Shown here one piece after another: positions 50,630-61,428 of a DNA stretch of 64,000 nucleotides (position 1 is the stretch's first letter; each line of letters starts with the position of its first letter). Origin of the DNA: Amoeboaphelidium occidentale (taxonomy: Eukaryota; Aphelidiomycota; Aphelidea). A program made the translations under genes and the position numbers. Below the pieces are notes generated by a model. It was not told the origin of the DNA, did no database searches, and worked only from the letters and a program-made list of their open reading frames with translations. The stretch lies in contig JALGPX010000028.1 of NCBI GenBank assembly GCA_023515795.1, forward strand, positions 28,500-92,499, written 5' to 3'.

Positions 50630-51264
50630 TCAGCGTGATGATCTCGAGGAAAGCTGCTGCTCAATGAGATCATTTGCCCAGATGTTAAAGGCAGAGTGAA
50701 TACTCCCACAGAAGAACATGATATCTTCAACATTCTGACCCAAACCAGCGTCAATAACATTCAATTCGTCCAGTTTCACCTTCATAAAGTTGCCGAGAAA
50801 TAAATTAGACAGATAAGAACTTGCCATCTAAAACATTAAGGCTAAACTTTAATGGAAAAAAGTTACTTCTTCATCGTTGCTCAGTACCAAGATGGCCTGT
50901 TCGCTCGCGAGAAGTTGCACAATAACGCACTTATCATTACTTGGCTCAAACTTTCTAATAAAAACAGAATTTCCCTTTAACTGTTAATATTCTTTAAGAA
51001 CCAGCTGTAACTTACAGAGAAGCGAAATCTATCCAGCAAAGGATTCCAAGCTTGGCCCATCAACCATTCCACGTTTACATCCAAAGGGAACATTTTAGGT
51101 TTACATTTAATTCTGAACACTTGAGAAGAGACTTGGCTTTCTATTTTTGTTGCCGCATTCGTATTCTTTGGGAACCTAAAGTGGCTCAGCGGGATGTGCT
51201 TTGCGCCGTTTCCTATAGGTGCAGCTGTTTGAGAGCGGTGATCTTGCAACATTGAAACAGTCAT
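50630..51264 (-). CDS. Unknown protein, three exons
   Basis: Exons 51264-51016, 50980-50867 and 50827-50630 encode 186 residues; introns are 35 and 39 nt. Splicing removes in-frame stops and joins RFRFS-LKGNSVFIRKFEP and LSNDEE-MASSYLSNLF. The N-terminus is basic, the middle beta-rich (VIVQLLASEQAILVLSN) and the C-terminus helical (NVEDIMFFCGSIHSAFNIWA). No family recognised. Its soluble, compact character suggests a complex subunit. Three consistent splice joins support a real gene. Confidence 0.6.
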
Positions 51265-51377
51265 TCTGTGGATAAGACATCTACAAGATGATAATTCCGA
51301 TAAGAACTTTATATCCTAAAGAGGTTCCACAGGAGATGTTATGTGACCTCACAGAGTCTTAATAGTTTTTTTGTGAC

Positions 51378-51782
51378 ATGATCTTGCAACGATTTAGTAC
51401 AGGATTGTTCAGACTCTCCGCAGCGTACCAACGACCAAATTTTACTTTTACTCGTGGCATTAAATACGTTCATAGAGATTTTATGCCTGTTGGCTCAATA
51501 CCATCAAAGCCTAAAGCGTATCCTTTTGGGTACAACAAGATTCACGATAGTTTGCCCAAAAGACTAACACGCGCCGAGGAAGTAAAACAGGACGTGAAGG
51601 ATCGTTGGCTACCTGCTGCACGCGGAAATTTAAAGAGAATGCGGTCAAACTTCAGGCTGAAGAGGAGCGGTAAGACAAGTAGACAAGAAAGCAGATTGAG
51701 AAAGCCTGTCTATGCAACAAGAACTCAATTGAGAAAGCTCAAGAAGATTGTCGGTAATTACGTCAGAAAGGTACGGAAATGA
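51378..51782 (+). CDS. Small very basic protein, probably mitochondrial
   Basis: 134 residues, single exon. The N-terminus (MILQRFSTGLFRLSAAYQRP) looks like a mitochondrial presequence: Arg, Ser and hydrophobic residues, no acids. The rest is highly basic (RGNLKRMRSNFRLKRSGKTS; RTQLRKLKKIVGNYVRKVRK). A mitochondrial ribosomal or RNA-binding protein is the best guess, but I do not recognise the family. Confidence 0.55.
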   Translation: MILQRFSTGLFRLSAAYQRPNFTFTRGIKYVHRDFMPVGSIPSKPKAYPFGYNKIHDSLPKRLTRAEEVKQDVKDRWLPAARGNLKRMRSNFRLKRSGKTSRQESRLRKPVYATRTQLRKLKKIVGNYVRKVRK

Positions 51783-51801
51783 TAATAAATTTCTTTTGCA
51801 T

Positions 51802-52314
51802 TTATTGGAGCAGCAATGAGCAGAATAATGCAACCAGAAGACCCATTGATGATGCTGTTTTTGAAGCATCTGATTTAACTGCGGATTTCGTTCCAAGAGG
51901 TCCCAAAGAGACCAAGTTTCCTGATAAAGGATTGTTAGATCCACTCAATTGTGCAGGACATTGTGTGAGAGACGCCTTAACTTCTCTTTGATCACCATTG
52001 TCACCGCATACGTGAGTAAACGTTTCAGGGGACATTTTTACGCTTCCTTCTGGTGCTTTTGAGTCTATACCATCGATCTTTAGGATAGCAGAGCCTTTCG
52101 GACCTTCGACCTTGATGCAACTTCCTGGAACTAATTGGGATCCCGATTTAGGACTCCCAATTGAGCAAGTATCATATCTAACGTTACCTTCGAGCATACC
52201 AGAGCTTCTTTTGCGGATTTGTACGTGTGTCGCATCGTGATTTGAAGCTGAAACCAACGCAAGCAAAAGAATTGAAACAACACCAATAGCAGCGGAAAAG
52301 TTGTATGGCCTCAT
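51802..52314 (-). CDS. Secreted, probably GPI-anchored surface protein
   Basis: 170 residues, single exon. A signal peptide (SAAIGVVSILLLALVSAS) and a C-terminal hydrophobic tail (SSMGLLVALFCSLLLQ) after small residues (DASKTAS) suggest a GPI anchor. The mature part has four cysteines (YDTCSIG, VPGSCIKV, THVCGDN, LTQCPAQ), consistent with two disulfides, and ends in a Ser/Gly/Leu-rich stalk. No known domain recognised. Confidence 0.65.
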   Translation of the reverse strand: MRPYNFSAAIGVVSILLLALVSASNHDATHVQIRKRSSGMLEGNVRYDTCSIGSPKSGSQLVPGSCIKVEGPKGSAILKIDGIDSKAPEGSVKMSPETFTHVCGDNGDQREVKASLTQCPAQLSGSNNPLSGNLVSLGPLGTKSAVKSDASKTASSMGLLVALFCSLLLQ

Positions 52315-52338
52315 TGTGTAAAGAAAATGAAGTTTAGT

Positions 52339-52819
52339 CTATTTGCCGTTATACGCGATTCTGACCAATTGCTTAATTCCATTGACCCATTGATACTGGG
52401 ACGGGTTGCTGGAGAATTGATTCGTAAGGATTTTGGAAATAACGGCTTGAATAACATCATGTTCCTTCTTACCAATTGCTGAAGAAAGTTCTGTCAGTAT
52501 CTGACCGTCATCACCAGCATCCTGCGGTGATCTTGAGAGAACTGCTAAAAGAGGTCCGATTTTCTTCCTGGCGTCGTCTAACATGCGCTTTTGTTGAGAA
52601 GATGCCTGAAGTTGAGTTAATTATCTGCTCTGAAAGATCTCTTACATTCTTTTCTACAATATCATCACATTCCTGCTGAAGTTGAGTAAGAGTTGTGAGT
52701 ATGAAGTTCCAATCGATGTTGGCATCAGCTTTATCGTTCTTCTTGCTGAATATATCTGCTGGAGGGTCATTCCATCCTGGAGGATAACTTTGAACAGTCG
52801 GGAACGGGTTCTGAGACAT
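52339..52819 (-). CDS. SRA1/Sec31-type helical domain protein
   Basis: Exons 52819-52646 and 52605-52339 encode 146 residues; the intron is 40 nt. The start has YPPGWNDPPAD, the GWNDPP motif of SRA1 and Sec31. The C-terminal helical bundle (KRMLDDARKKIGPLLAVLSR, QYQWVNGIKQLVRIA) matches the SRA1 domain (with its W-x-x-G-[IV]-K-x-L end). Vertebrate SRA1 has both an RNA and a protein product; the fungal role is unknown. The intron is needed because the two halves are in different frames. Confidence 0.75.
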
Positions 52820-52887
52820 TGAAAGAATTCAAAAATTGTAATCTATTTATAGATTTGTGCTCGCAACAAGAATTTAGGCCCCCACAT

Positions 52888-54974
52888 TCACTTCACTCTG
52901 AACCAGCAATATTGAGCCCATCTAACATTTTGTTCTCTTTTGAAAAATAATGGAAGCCAAAAGGCCCGGTGAAGGCTAGGCGTAGACCGGTCTAAGAATG
53001 GAAGGCATTTGAAGCTCTTGACTTTTCGCTGCAAACCAGTTCGTTTCAACTCTTCTGCATCAATTGGTGAAAGATCGTGTGATACAAGCGTAATAAAAAA
53101 GTGGCACAAGGAAGGATCCTAGGGAATTAATATTAAATAGCAAGGCTTACCGAGTATCTGGACTTGTCTTCTTGGTTCTTGCTGTTGAATCCGTCGGCAG
53201 AAAGATATGTTCCAATTCTTTGCTGAATAAAATCTAAAACCCCATTCGTTGATGATGCTGATGGTGCCTCTTTATCGGAGGCATAGTATTTGGGTAATAA
53301 GCCTTTTGGACCACTTTCAACCCATAGTAACCTTGCTTTGTCATGTAGAAAGTAATGCGACGGAAACCGATACCATTCATCTCCTATACAAACATTGACA
53401 TTGTTCACAGAAGTCTGGTTTGTATGTATTTCTTTGAATAAGTCTTGGTAAAGGGATATGGAAGAGCCATAATGCAAATGAATTGCTGCTATTCGCATGA
53501 TAGACAAAGTCGTAAATCCAATGAAGAACAAAGTAGAGAATATCCGCGGCCACTTAGAAAACTAAAAAATTACTTGAAGACTTAAATGCTTACCTTCTTA
53601 TTTGCTGAATACTTCCGTGAAAGCCAAGTTCTTATAAAACTTATTGCTACTGAGGCGTTATAACATAATGATGGATATATGACGTATAGAAACCGTTCTT
53701 CCTTGTGAGGTTGTAAATTAAATACAATAAGCCAAAGATAAACAGGAACCAGTTGAACAGTAAGCAGCTGGTAAGGACGACCAGCGGATGATGCCAAGTA
53801 TGCAACATTCATGCAAGAAACAATATCATTGTATGCATACTTATATGAAAATGCAACCACGGCAGGAGCAATTAGTGCCATCACAAAAGCCACATTAAAA
53901 TTCAACGAAGCATTAACAATGTAATACCACCAAGGTTCAGTTCCATATAATTCACTTCCCCCTTCTTTCCCAAAAACGTTGTATTGCACAATATTCCAAG
54001 GAACGACGACCCACTTTTTATAAAACAAATAGTCTATACCCATTAAAGGAGTAAGAAGTATAAGAAGTGACAATAATGAAGATAAGATGACCATGCCAAA
54101 CCGCTGAAATGTTTCTGGAACGCACTTCTCAGCATTTTTACCGCCATTCCAACTTCTCAAGAAAACTTCTTCTAAAACAAGAGGGACTCCCACAATCCCT
54201 GAAAATGGCCAACCCCAAATCGCGCCGAAAGCCACACAGAGTATTGGCATGCCTATAGACAACCACGCAGCATGGAAATTCAAAGGAAGCCTTCCAAGAT
54301 GATAAGAGTGCATGAGACTCGTGAAGCACCACATAGTTGTGTACATGGCAAAAGTCGAAGGTAAAAATGCTACAGGTAAGTTGAAACAATCACGATAACT
54401 TACCGACAGATGCTTGCCACATCCCAGGGCTAAGAATAAGAAGCCATAATAAGTACCAGCCTACCCTGGAACTCACTCTCTCCACAACCGCGCGGTAATA
54501 GTTCGCTTCGACGTATGCTGTTACAGCACACAAGCCCAATCTAACCAGATAGAATACAATCATTCGACGCCAGACATGTACGACACTTAAAGGGATAACT
54601 TCAAGAAACTTATCGAATATAAATGCAGGAAATCCATATAGCGTTAGATAGGCGTAACTCCGTATTGCATAATCTGGTGAGTATTCCCAAGTTTGCATTC
54701 CATAGCCGTACTGTAAATAATGCAGAGGTTCCCAATAATTAAAAGTCTCGTCACAGTCCGATATAAAAGGCATAGATGTAGTCGTAATTGCTCGGAATAG
54801 AAATATGAGCCAAAAGGATGAACTTAGCGAAGGACAAAATCTGTCATGAACCAACACTGAATTCTTCTCGTAGTTTTGGGCCATATCACCGTCGCCGGAA
54901 GATTTACTCTTTAAATCGGATGTATTCTCTATGGGCGCAGGTTCGAAGTTGGTTTTATTTTTTCTGCGAAACAT
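52888..54974 (-). CDS. ALG9: Alpha-1,2-mannosyltransferase ALG9 (GT22)
   Basis: Exons 54974-54404, 54369-53594, 53561-53151 and 53118-52888 encode 662 residues; introns are 34, 32 and 32 nt. The first lumenal loop has ISDCDETFNYWEPLHYLQ and QTWEYSPDYAIRSYAY, the GT22 signature. Exon 2 has FLPSTFAMYTTMWCF and WPFSGIVGVPLVLEE. Exon 3 has INVCIGDEWYRFPSHYFL-like sequence, typical of ALG9. The enzyme adds mannose to the dolichol-linked N-glycan precursor in the ER. The start is 6 bp from the next stop upstream. Confidence 0.93.
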
Positions 54975-54980
54975 GTTGGA

Positions 54981-56239
54981 CTAGAGATTTCTCGCTTCGT
55001 TGGAGACCAAGTTTTGCTGCTCTTCTGTTACTTGTCTCGGTAGCCCAGCCTCGAAAACATACTTAAAGAACGGAATGCTATCGATAAAGCTAACGAACTT
55101 TGTGATCATCGAATTCCAGCGTCCATCCCGTGATAAGTATCGATTCACATTCCAACCAGTAACATACAGATGAAACAACACGGCAGTCCAGACGAAGAAA
55201 TCAATACTCTGATCATAAGAAGAATCGTGGTGGAATCTTGATGCAGTCACAAGGACGACTAGTAACGTATTAATACCTGAGTCATAACATAATTCCATCA
55301 GCACTCGTTTACCTAGAGACACTTTACCTCGCCAAGCTCCATCCAAACAGAATACCAGACAAACAGCCAGATTGAGTGCCGCTATCACTTGTGCTTCTCC
55401 TTTTTGAGAAGAATCCCATAAGTTTATGAGGAGATATATGTAACTTAGTATTAACCTGGCTTTGTTCCGAGGCTGAGCTAACCATGACATAATATCTTGA
55501 TTTGGCATTACACGACCATCCTCGCGAACAACTAAATTTGGGAATATACCCTCGTCTTGCTCTATATTTTTTAAGTAAAAAAGAACATATCCAGAATACG
55601 CCAGATGTATGAACCATATCAGTGGAATCAGTATGCTTGTTACAAGTAATGATACATTATTAATGAAAGTCCACGGAGTGATTATCAGCAGAAGTGACCA
55701 GCAAAGGCTCGCAGTCGCTTCGAATACAAAGTGTGTCCATCTGTATGATTTTGCACTAATTCCAGATGAAGAATCATCAAGAACATGTGTTGCTATCAGA
55801 ATATACATGGAAAGTAAATGGCCCCAGAGCAAGGTAGCTGGTACATACCGATTCATATCAGTCAGCATTATTCCAAAAGTAAGTATTGTTAAAGCCACTA
55901 ATGATCATGAATCAATAGATTGTCGCAGCACTTACATTGAATAAATCTTCCAATAGTCTTTTCCCTCAGATGCTTTGGAATAACTTTACCTTCGAATTGA
56001 GGAGTCGAGAAGTATGTCTAAGAAAGCATAAGAGTATGATCATAGATCCAATGTACTTGTGTGAGCACTGGAACGTTGAGGGACTCATCATAGTTTGGTA
56101 AAGGTGTCAGAACTTCATGATATGCTGGGGCAAAGTCTCCTGCCAGTCGTCCCCAAGTGGAGGGACTCAGTGATGAACCAGTTGATGGAGATGACGAGAA
56201 TCTGGTAGATGTCCTTCTTGTTCTAACTCGATCACTCAT
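54981..56239 (-). CDS. Unknown polytopic membrane protein
   Basis: Exons 56239-56057, 56017-55936 and 55897-54981 encode 393 residues; introns are 39 and 38 nt. The N-terminus is basic and Ser-rich (RVRTRRTSTRFSSSPSTG). About seven to eight membrane segments follow, including LALTILTFGIMLTDM, TATASLCWSLLLIITPW-like and SILIPLIWFIHLAYSGYVLF. Exon 2 (PKHLREKTIGRFIQ) is short and must be spliced to avoid a stop at the end of exon 1. I do not recognise the family. Confidence 0.6.
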
Positions 56240-56383
56240 GTCAACCAAAAATGAATGTCGCAACAACTCTTATGGCGGTAAAGAGGCACCGGTTAAATCA
56301 TCATAAATTGTAGCACCTTTTAGACAGTTATTACGTGCCTTTTAGAACCACGAGCGATACTATTCTATTGTTCACGGACCAGT

Positions 56384-59300
56384 TCAAATTTGCTTAGGAT
56401 TACATAGTATTTTCGACATTCTTTCGGATAGACCAAGACTCTCTTCTCCTCTAGTAGTAAACGAAAACACCATTTTTGAGTTAAATGATTGCAATGGATG
56501 TCCATTTGCAAAAACAACCATATTGAGACCTCCCCTCTTAACATTGATAGAACCAACATTCTCCTTTTTAACACCAATAAGTTTGGCTGCATTCCAAGTG
56601 ATAAGACCAACTGCTTCGTGAAAACTCATTTTTTGAGATACATCACTACCATCCAGTAACTGTCCAGACATTTCACGTGCAATGGCAGCATCCCAAAAGA
56701 TCTCGTGCACTTCGTTAGAAGCTATTCCAATTGGTACGCCATGATCTCTCAGGGTTTTTAAATTCTGACTCAAGTTCAACTTCTTTCCTGTAAGGATCGG
56801 GTGGTCTAGAGATGAATAACTTCTTGTGCGCCGAGACTCATATTCTTCTGGAATCGACATTAGAGGACTGAGTATTACTGAGATATTATGTGCAGACAAC
56901 TCTTTTGCTAGAATATACGCTTCGGAACCACCCACAAGAACCATTTTGATCTTCGCAACGATTCCAGTCTCTTCTTTCAGTTCCCGTTCAGCGTCTACTT
57001 TGACTTTAAGCAATGCAGCTATCTGCTCCGCATTATCAACATGGACGAACAAAGGAATCTTTCCTGTTAGGACGTCGGCGAAATCATAAGAAATAGAGCT
57101 TCCAGCGCCTGAAACGTTGCGACTAGAGAATTTCCGAATGCATCGCTTGAACAATTGCATGATATAATTCATTTGACCCTGCAGAGCACTGACTAAGCCT
57201 CCAGATACGTGCTTTCCAATAGTCAAATGAATTCCAATCTCTTCCTTGATAATACCTCCTGTAAATATTGCTCTTCCGGGGAATGCAGCAGTTCGCAACA
57301 ACGCACTTTTACCCATTACAACACCATCCATTGGAACTGCTGGAATAGCCATTGTAAAGGAGATCCCAGCCCTTGTAGCAATTTCCAGTTGTTTACTATA
57401 ACTCAAATCGTACTTGTAACCATCACTGATTCCTGTTTCGAGAGACGATGCAACACTTAAACCTCCATCCATAATAAGCTCATCCCATATCGCTTCATCA
57501 AGAGCCATTCCATTCGTTATTGACTCTTGATCAATTTCAGTGCTGCCGAGTTTTGAGTTCAAGACAATAGGACTTGGCATTAAAGTACCTCCGTCAGTGT
57601 TAACGTTAACCAAGTTCAAATAGATATGTGAGGGACAACTAGATCCACTTCCAAAACAGACCAAAGAAGCGCTCTTAGCCGTGATCTCTCCTGTCTCATC
57701 CACAAGAGAGTCATTTAGTCTAACCACAGCAACGCCGCTTTTGTTTAATTCCAAATAGGTGGTTTCATTTAAATGAATCCAAGAAAGACCCGTAAACTTG
57801 ATGAAAGTGGAATTTTCCTTCAAATTCTTTTCCAAAGTCTTACAAAAATCGTTGTCGACACTTGGAACTTCAATTTTGGTCTTCAAATCTGTAGCTTCTC
57901 CAACAATCTTTTTCTCATAAACCGGAAAGCCATCGATGTAAACAGAATCAGGAATAGCACCAACTTGTAAGAAGGGATTCTTGTTCCATACTACCAAGTC
58001 AGCATCCATTCCTTCCCTCACAGAGCCAACACGATGATCAACTCCTAAAGCCTTAGCAGGAACTGAAGTAACGGCCTGGATGGCATCATGTGGAGATATT
58101 CCATAATATACTGCCTTTCCTGCTTGATAATGTAAGAACTGTGAGTTTGTCACGGAATGATCAGACTTGAAAGCAAAGGGAACTCCAGCTTCTTTCAAAA
58201 CAGATGGAGCATTGAATGATGCCTTGTACGCTTCATACTTGTAGTATCCCCTATCTGAAAATAAAGCCACAGTCAAATTACCAAATAATTCCGCTTTTTC
58301 GTTTCTGAGGCCTCTTAAGAATGGGGCAACCAAATGCGCACTAGTGGCATGATGTATAGCAGCAACGGGAACATTAAATTGTGAAGCAATTCGAAACAGA
58401 GTCTCCATGTCCTGAGTTTCATACACATGCACATTCAATTTTACATGTCCGCGAAGTAGAGCGACTAAACTTTCCAGTGACAAATCCTCTGGAAATTCAT
58501 CAGAAACAACTGCGTAGCCTCCCGATGCCTTTGAGCACCAACCATCCTGATCTTTCTTCAACTTCAAAGCTTTATCAAACATACTACGAAGCTGCCACGC
58601 TAAACCCATTCTGGTTTGAACTCTTGAACTTCCATAAACATTCTTTGGATTCTCGCCCAAAGCCATTTTCATGTAACGAAAGCTGCTGTCACGCGAACTG
58701 CCAGACAAACCATAGTTAAAAGTCATCTCTTCTACAGTCCTCATCTTGCGATTCTTGATCAGAAATGCTTCACCGCCCATGATATTTCCACTCCCAGGCA
58801 GAATTAAAGATGTGGAAACACCGCCAGCTGATATAAGATAAATTCCGGGATCAGCAGGATTAAAACCATCTCTAGAATTCAACTGAGGCTGAGTTGGTCC
58901 AGTCATTTCGTTAACATCATTTGTAGCGTGTAGAGCTGGCCAAGTATCCACACCAGCGTGGGAATGCATATCAACCAGACCAGGTGTAACCAGCTTCAGC
59001 TGAACATCAACAACAAAGTCACAAGTGTTCCCGGAAGACGATAAATCCTTCGCAATACGAATGATGGTGCCGTTCTTTGTGAGAATATCATAATCATACA
59101 ACTCATTGCCCAGTCCGTCCCAAATTACGCAGTGCTTGAACAGAATCGAAGGAGCACTGTATCCTCTGGGATTATCAAATGCAGGCCTGGGAGGCGTAGA
59201 CGGTTTTCTGTGTAAGTTTTCGCATTTTTCTTGATAATGCTCTGATGATTGATTCCAGCGAGTTGAGTTATTCAAGCTTCCACCCAAATATGATGCGATA

Positions 59301-59404
59301 ATGAGAAAGTGAAGCACTGCAAATCCAATTATAAGCACAATCGCAAAGGGGCGTTTCGTTCCGGATTTCTGGTAACCCAAATTCTGAGAAACTGTAAATT
59401 TCAT
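56384..59404 (-). CDS. Membrane-anchored double amidohydrolase (CE9-like)
   Basis: 1,006 residues, single exon. A short cytosolic tail and one anchor (FAIVLIIGFAVLHFLIIASY, residues about 20-40) precede two amidohydrolase-like halves. The first has the metal motif VTPGLVDMHSHAGVDTW, FNVPVAAIHHATSAHLV, PFAFKSDHSVTNSQFLHYQA and GSVREGMDADLVVWNKNPF. The second half (residues about 560-1000) has similar layout (VGLITWNAAKLIGVKKENVG; KRGGLNMVVFANGHPL) but I see no HxH metal motif. Fungal annotations often call this family carbohydrate esterase 9. The substrate is unknown. ATG 59404 faces the ABC transporter. Confidence 0.8.
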   Translation of the reverse strand: MKFTVSQNLGYQKSGTKRPFAIVLIIGFAVLHFLIIASYLGGSLNNSTRWNQSSEHYQEKCENLHRKPSTPPRPAFDNPRGYSAPSILFKHCVIWDGLGNELYDYDILTKNGTIIRIAKDLSSSGNTCDFVVDVQLKLVTPGLVDMHSHAGVDTWPALHATNDVNEMTGPTQPQLNSRDGFNPADPGIYLISAGGVSTSLILPGSGNIMGGEAFLIKNRKMRTVEEMTFNYGLSGSSRDSSFRYMKMALGENPKNVYGSSRVQTRMGLAWQLRSMFDKALKLKKDQDGWCSKASGGYAVVSDEFPEDLSLESLVALLRGHVKLNVHVYETQDMETLFRIASQFNVPVAAIHHATSAHLVAPFLRGLRNEKAELFGNLTVALFSDRGYYKYEAYKASFNAPSVLKEAGVPFAFKSDHSVTNSQFLHYQAGKAVYYGISPHDAIQAVTSVPAKALGVDHRVGSVREGMDADLVVWNKNPFLQVGAIPDSVYIDGFPVYEKKIVGEATDLKTKIEVPSVDNDFCKTLEKNLKENSTFIKFTGLSWIHLNETTYLELNKSGVAVVRLNDSLVDETGEITAKSASLVCFGSGSSCPSHIYLNLVNVNTDGGTLMPSPIVLNSKLGSTEIDQESITNGMALDEAIWDELIMDGGLSVASSLETGISDGYKYDLSYSKQLEIATRAGISFTMAIPAVPMDGVVMGKSALLRTAAFPGRAIFTGGIIKEEIGIHLTIGKHVSGGLVSALQGQMNYIMQLFKRCIRKFSSRNVSGAGSSISYDFADVLTGKIPLFVHVDNAEQIAALLKVKVDAERELKEETGIVAKIKMVLVGGSEAYILAKELSAHNISVILSPLMSIPEEYESRRTRSYSSLDHPILTGKKLNLSQNLKTLRDHGVPIGIASNEVHEIFWDAAIAREMSGQLLDGSDVSQKMSFHEAVGLITWNAAKLIGVKKENVGSINVKRGGLNMVVFANGHPLQSFNSKMVFSFTTRGEESLGLSERMSKILCNPKQI

Positions 59405-59489
59405 AATGAGAACCCTGAAAATAGTTTGACGAGCTTGTCGTTCTGTTTGGTGCCTGATCGTTTCAGTAAACAGTTTCGTTTACCCGATA

Positions 59490-61379
59490 ATGGATCTCTT
59501 CTTTCACGATCTTAATTATGTTGTGCCTCTTAAGAAGGAACATAAGGCTAATAAAATCAGTCCAGGAAGTGATCAGGGGAGATCAAAGATCTTGAACAAT
59601 GTATCTGGCTACTTCAAAGCAGGAACATTGAATGTGATCATGGGCTCTAGTGGAGCTGGCAAGACTTCTCTTATTGATATACTGGCAGGAAGACAGAAAT
59701 CAGGAAAATTGTCTGGGAGCATCGGCTTAAAATCTCAAGACAATTCAGTGGTCTTGTTACAGACTGAGTATGGCAAGCAATTCTGGAAGTCTAATTCTGC
59801 ATATGTGATGCAAGATGATGTATTTTTGGGCAACTTGACTGTTTACGAAACCTTGTCTTATGCCTATGACCTTAAGGTTGTTGATCCTCAGTATGATCGC
59901 AAAGAGAAGGATGCTAGGATCACTGCAATCTTGAAAGCCTTGAAATTAGAGAAAGTCAAGAATAGCAGAGTTGGTGATGCATTAAAGCGTGGTATATCTG
60001 GAGGTGAAACTCGCCGTTTGAGTATTGCAGTTGAGTTGGTTACAAAACCTGGCCTGTTATTCCTCGATGAGCCGACTTCAGGGTTGGACAGCGTTAATGC
60101 GTTGAATGTGATCAAAGCAGTTAAATTATTGTGTCAGACGTATAACACCACTATTGTTTGCACAATACACCAACCAAGCTCAACGATTTTCCAAATGTTC
60201 GATAACTTGCTGATTCTAGATGCTGGCAAAATTGTATACTTTGGAGGTGCTTTAGCGTCGATTGAATACTTCAAGAATAAGGGATACGATTGTCCGATTT
60301 ACATGAACCCTGCTGAGTTCATATTGGATGTTGTTTTGAGCGCTGATAATAGTTCAGAAGTTATTGATGTGTTCAAAGGCGACAACACCAATAAGGCTAG
60401 AAGGCCGAGCTTAGAAGTCGAAAAGGGAAAAGAAAAATTCAAATCTGAAGTTCTCGCTATAGATTATGAGCAATCCAAGAACTACAAGGATACTCAATCG
60501 GCCATCCAATTAGCAACTCAGTCAAAGTCAACAGGAAATTCCAAGAATTTTGTAAGAAGAAACAAATCCATGCTGAAGCAAACATGGCTTCTTATTAAAA
60601 GGACTTGGATCAACACAACAAGAGACACTGGAATCATGTATGTTCGGACTCTGTCTGCATGGGGAATCGCATTATTGGTTGGTTTAATCTTCTTTCAAAT
60701 GCCAAATGAAGCGTCTTCTTCGAGAAACAGAATTAATGCTCTTTTGTTCTTGATGTGTGTGTTCTCCCTGTTTTGCCTTCCTGCAATATCAAAAATCATC
60801 GAAGATCGGTTGTTATTTCAACGAGAAAGAGCATCTGGTGCATATTCCACAGTGCCCTATTGGTTCGCGACGTTCATTGTTGAGATTCCTATTCTTCTAT
60901 TGATTGCTGTTGGATATGGCTCCATTGTCTATTACATGTGCAATTTTACAAGTGATCCTTTGAATTTTGTGTTCTTCACCATAACTATTTTCTTGGTCAT
61001 CAATGTTGGTTTCAGCCTGAGTCAGGCTATTGCTTCCTTTGTCAAATCAAGTAATATGGCAATCGCAGTGTACATGATCATCCTGACTTATTCTTTGTTA
61101 CTCGGCGGTTTCATCATCAAGGGATCTGATTTACCTGATCAAATCCAATGGGCATTGCGAACGTCGTACTTTTTCTATGGCTTCGAAGCTATTTCCATTA
61201 ATGAATTCAAAGGTAAAACAGATTCTACAGGATTCGACTGGGGAACGAAAACTCTTGAAGAAATGGGTATGGATGGTGGTGATAAGTGGATCGACTTTGC
61301 TGCTTTATGGGGTTGGTTCATTGGATTCCGATTGTTATCATTAATTGGGCTCAAATATTTTCACTTAGAGGTCAGATGA
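59490..61379 (+). CDS. ABCG-family half transporter
   Basis: 629 residues, single exon. The nucleotide-binding domain comes first: Walker A GSSGAGKTSLIDILAG (residues about 52-67), signature ISGGETRRLSIA, Walker B LLFLDEPTSGLDS and H-loop CTIHQPSS. A linker of about 130 residues leads to a six-helix membrane domain with PYWFATFIVEIPILLLIAV. This domain order (NBD-TMD) marks the ABCG/White subfamily, which dimerises and exports lipids, sterols or pigments. The start lies 85 bp from the divergent amidohydrolase. Confidence 0.93.
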   Translation: MDLFFHDLNYVVPLKKEHKANKISPGSDQGRSKILNNVSGYFKAGTLNVIMGSSGAGKTSLIDILAGRQKSGKLSGSIGLKSQDNSVVLLQTEYGKQFWKSNSAYVMQDDVFLGNLTVYETLSYAYDLKVVDPQYDRKEKDARITAILKALKLEKVKNSRVGDALKRGISGGETRRLSIAVELVTKPGLLFLDEPTSGLDSVNALNVIKAVKLLCQTYNTTIVCTIHQPSSTIFQMFDNLLILDAGKIVYFGGALASIEYFKNKGYDCPIYMNPAEFILDVVLSADNSSEVIDVFKGDNTNKARRPSLEVEKGKEKFKSEVLAIDYEQSKNYKDTQSAIQLATQSKSTGNSKNFVRRNKSMLKQTWLLIKRTWINTTRDTGIMYVRTLSAWGIALLVGLIFFQMPNEASSSRNRINALLFLMCVFSLFCLPAISKIIEDRLLFQRERASGAYSTVPYWFATFIVEIPILLLIAVGYGSIVYYMCNFTSDPLNFVFFTITIFLVINVGFSLSQAIASFVKSSNMAIAVYMIILTYSLLLGGFIIKGSDLPDQIQWALRTSYFFYGFEAISINEFKGKTDSTGFDWGTKTLEEMGMDGGDKWIDFAALWGWFIGFRLLSLIGLKYFHLEVR

Positions 61380-61428
61380 GCTGTGAAACTCGAATAAAGT
61401 ATGTGTGAAGATTCTTCCTTTTTGAATC

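Noticed and set aside
53582-54389. Separate short membrane-protein genes in the ALG9 region
   Set aside because: Four exons with 32-34 nt introns join to one ALG9 protein in the right motif order.
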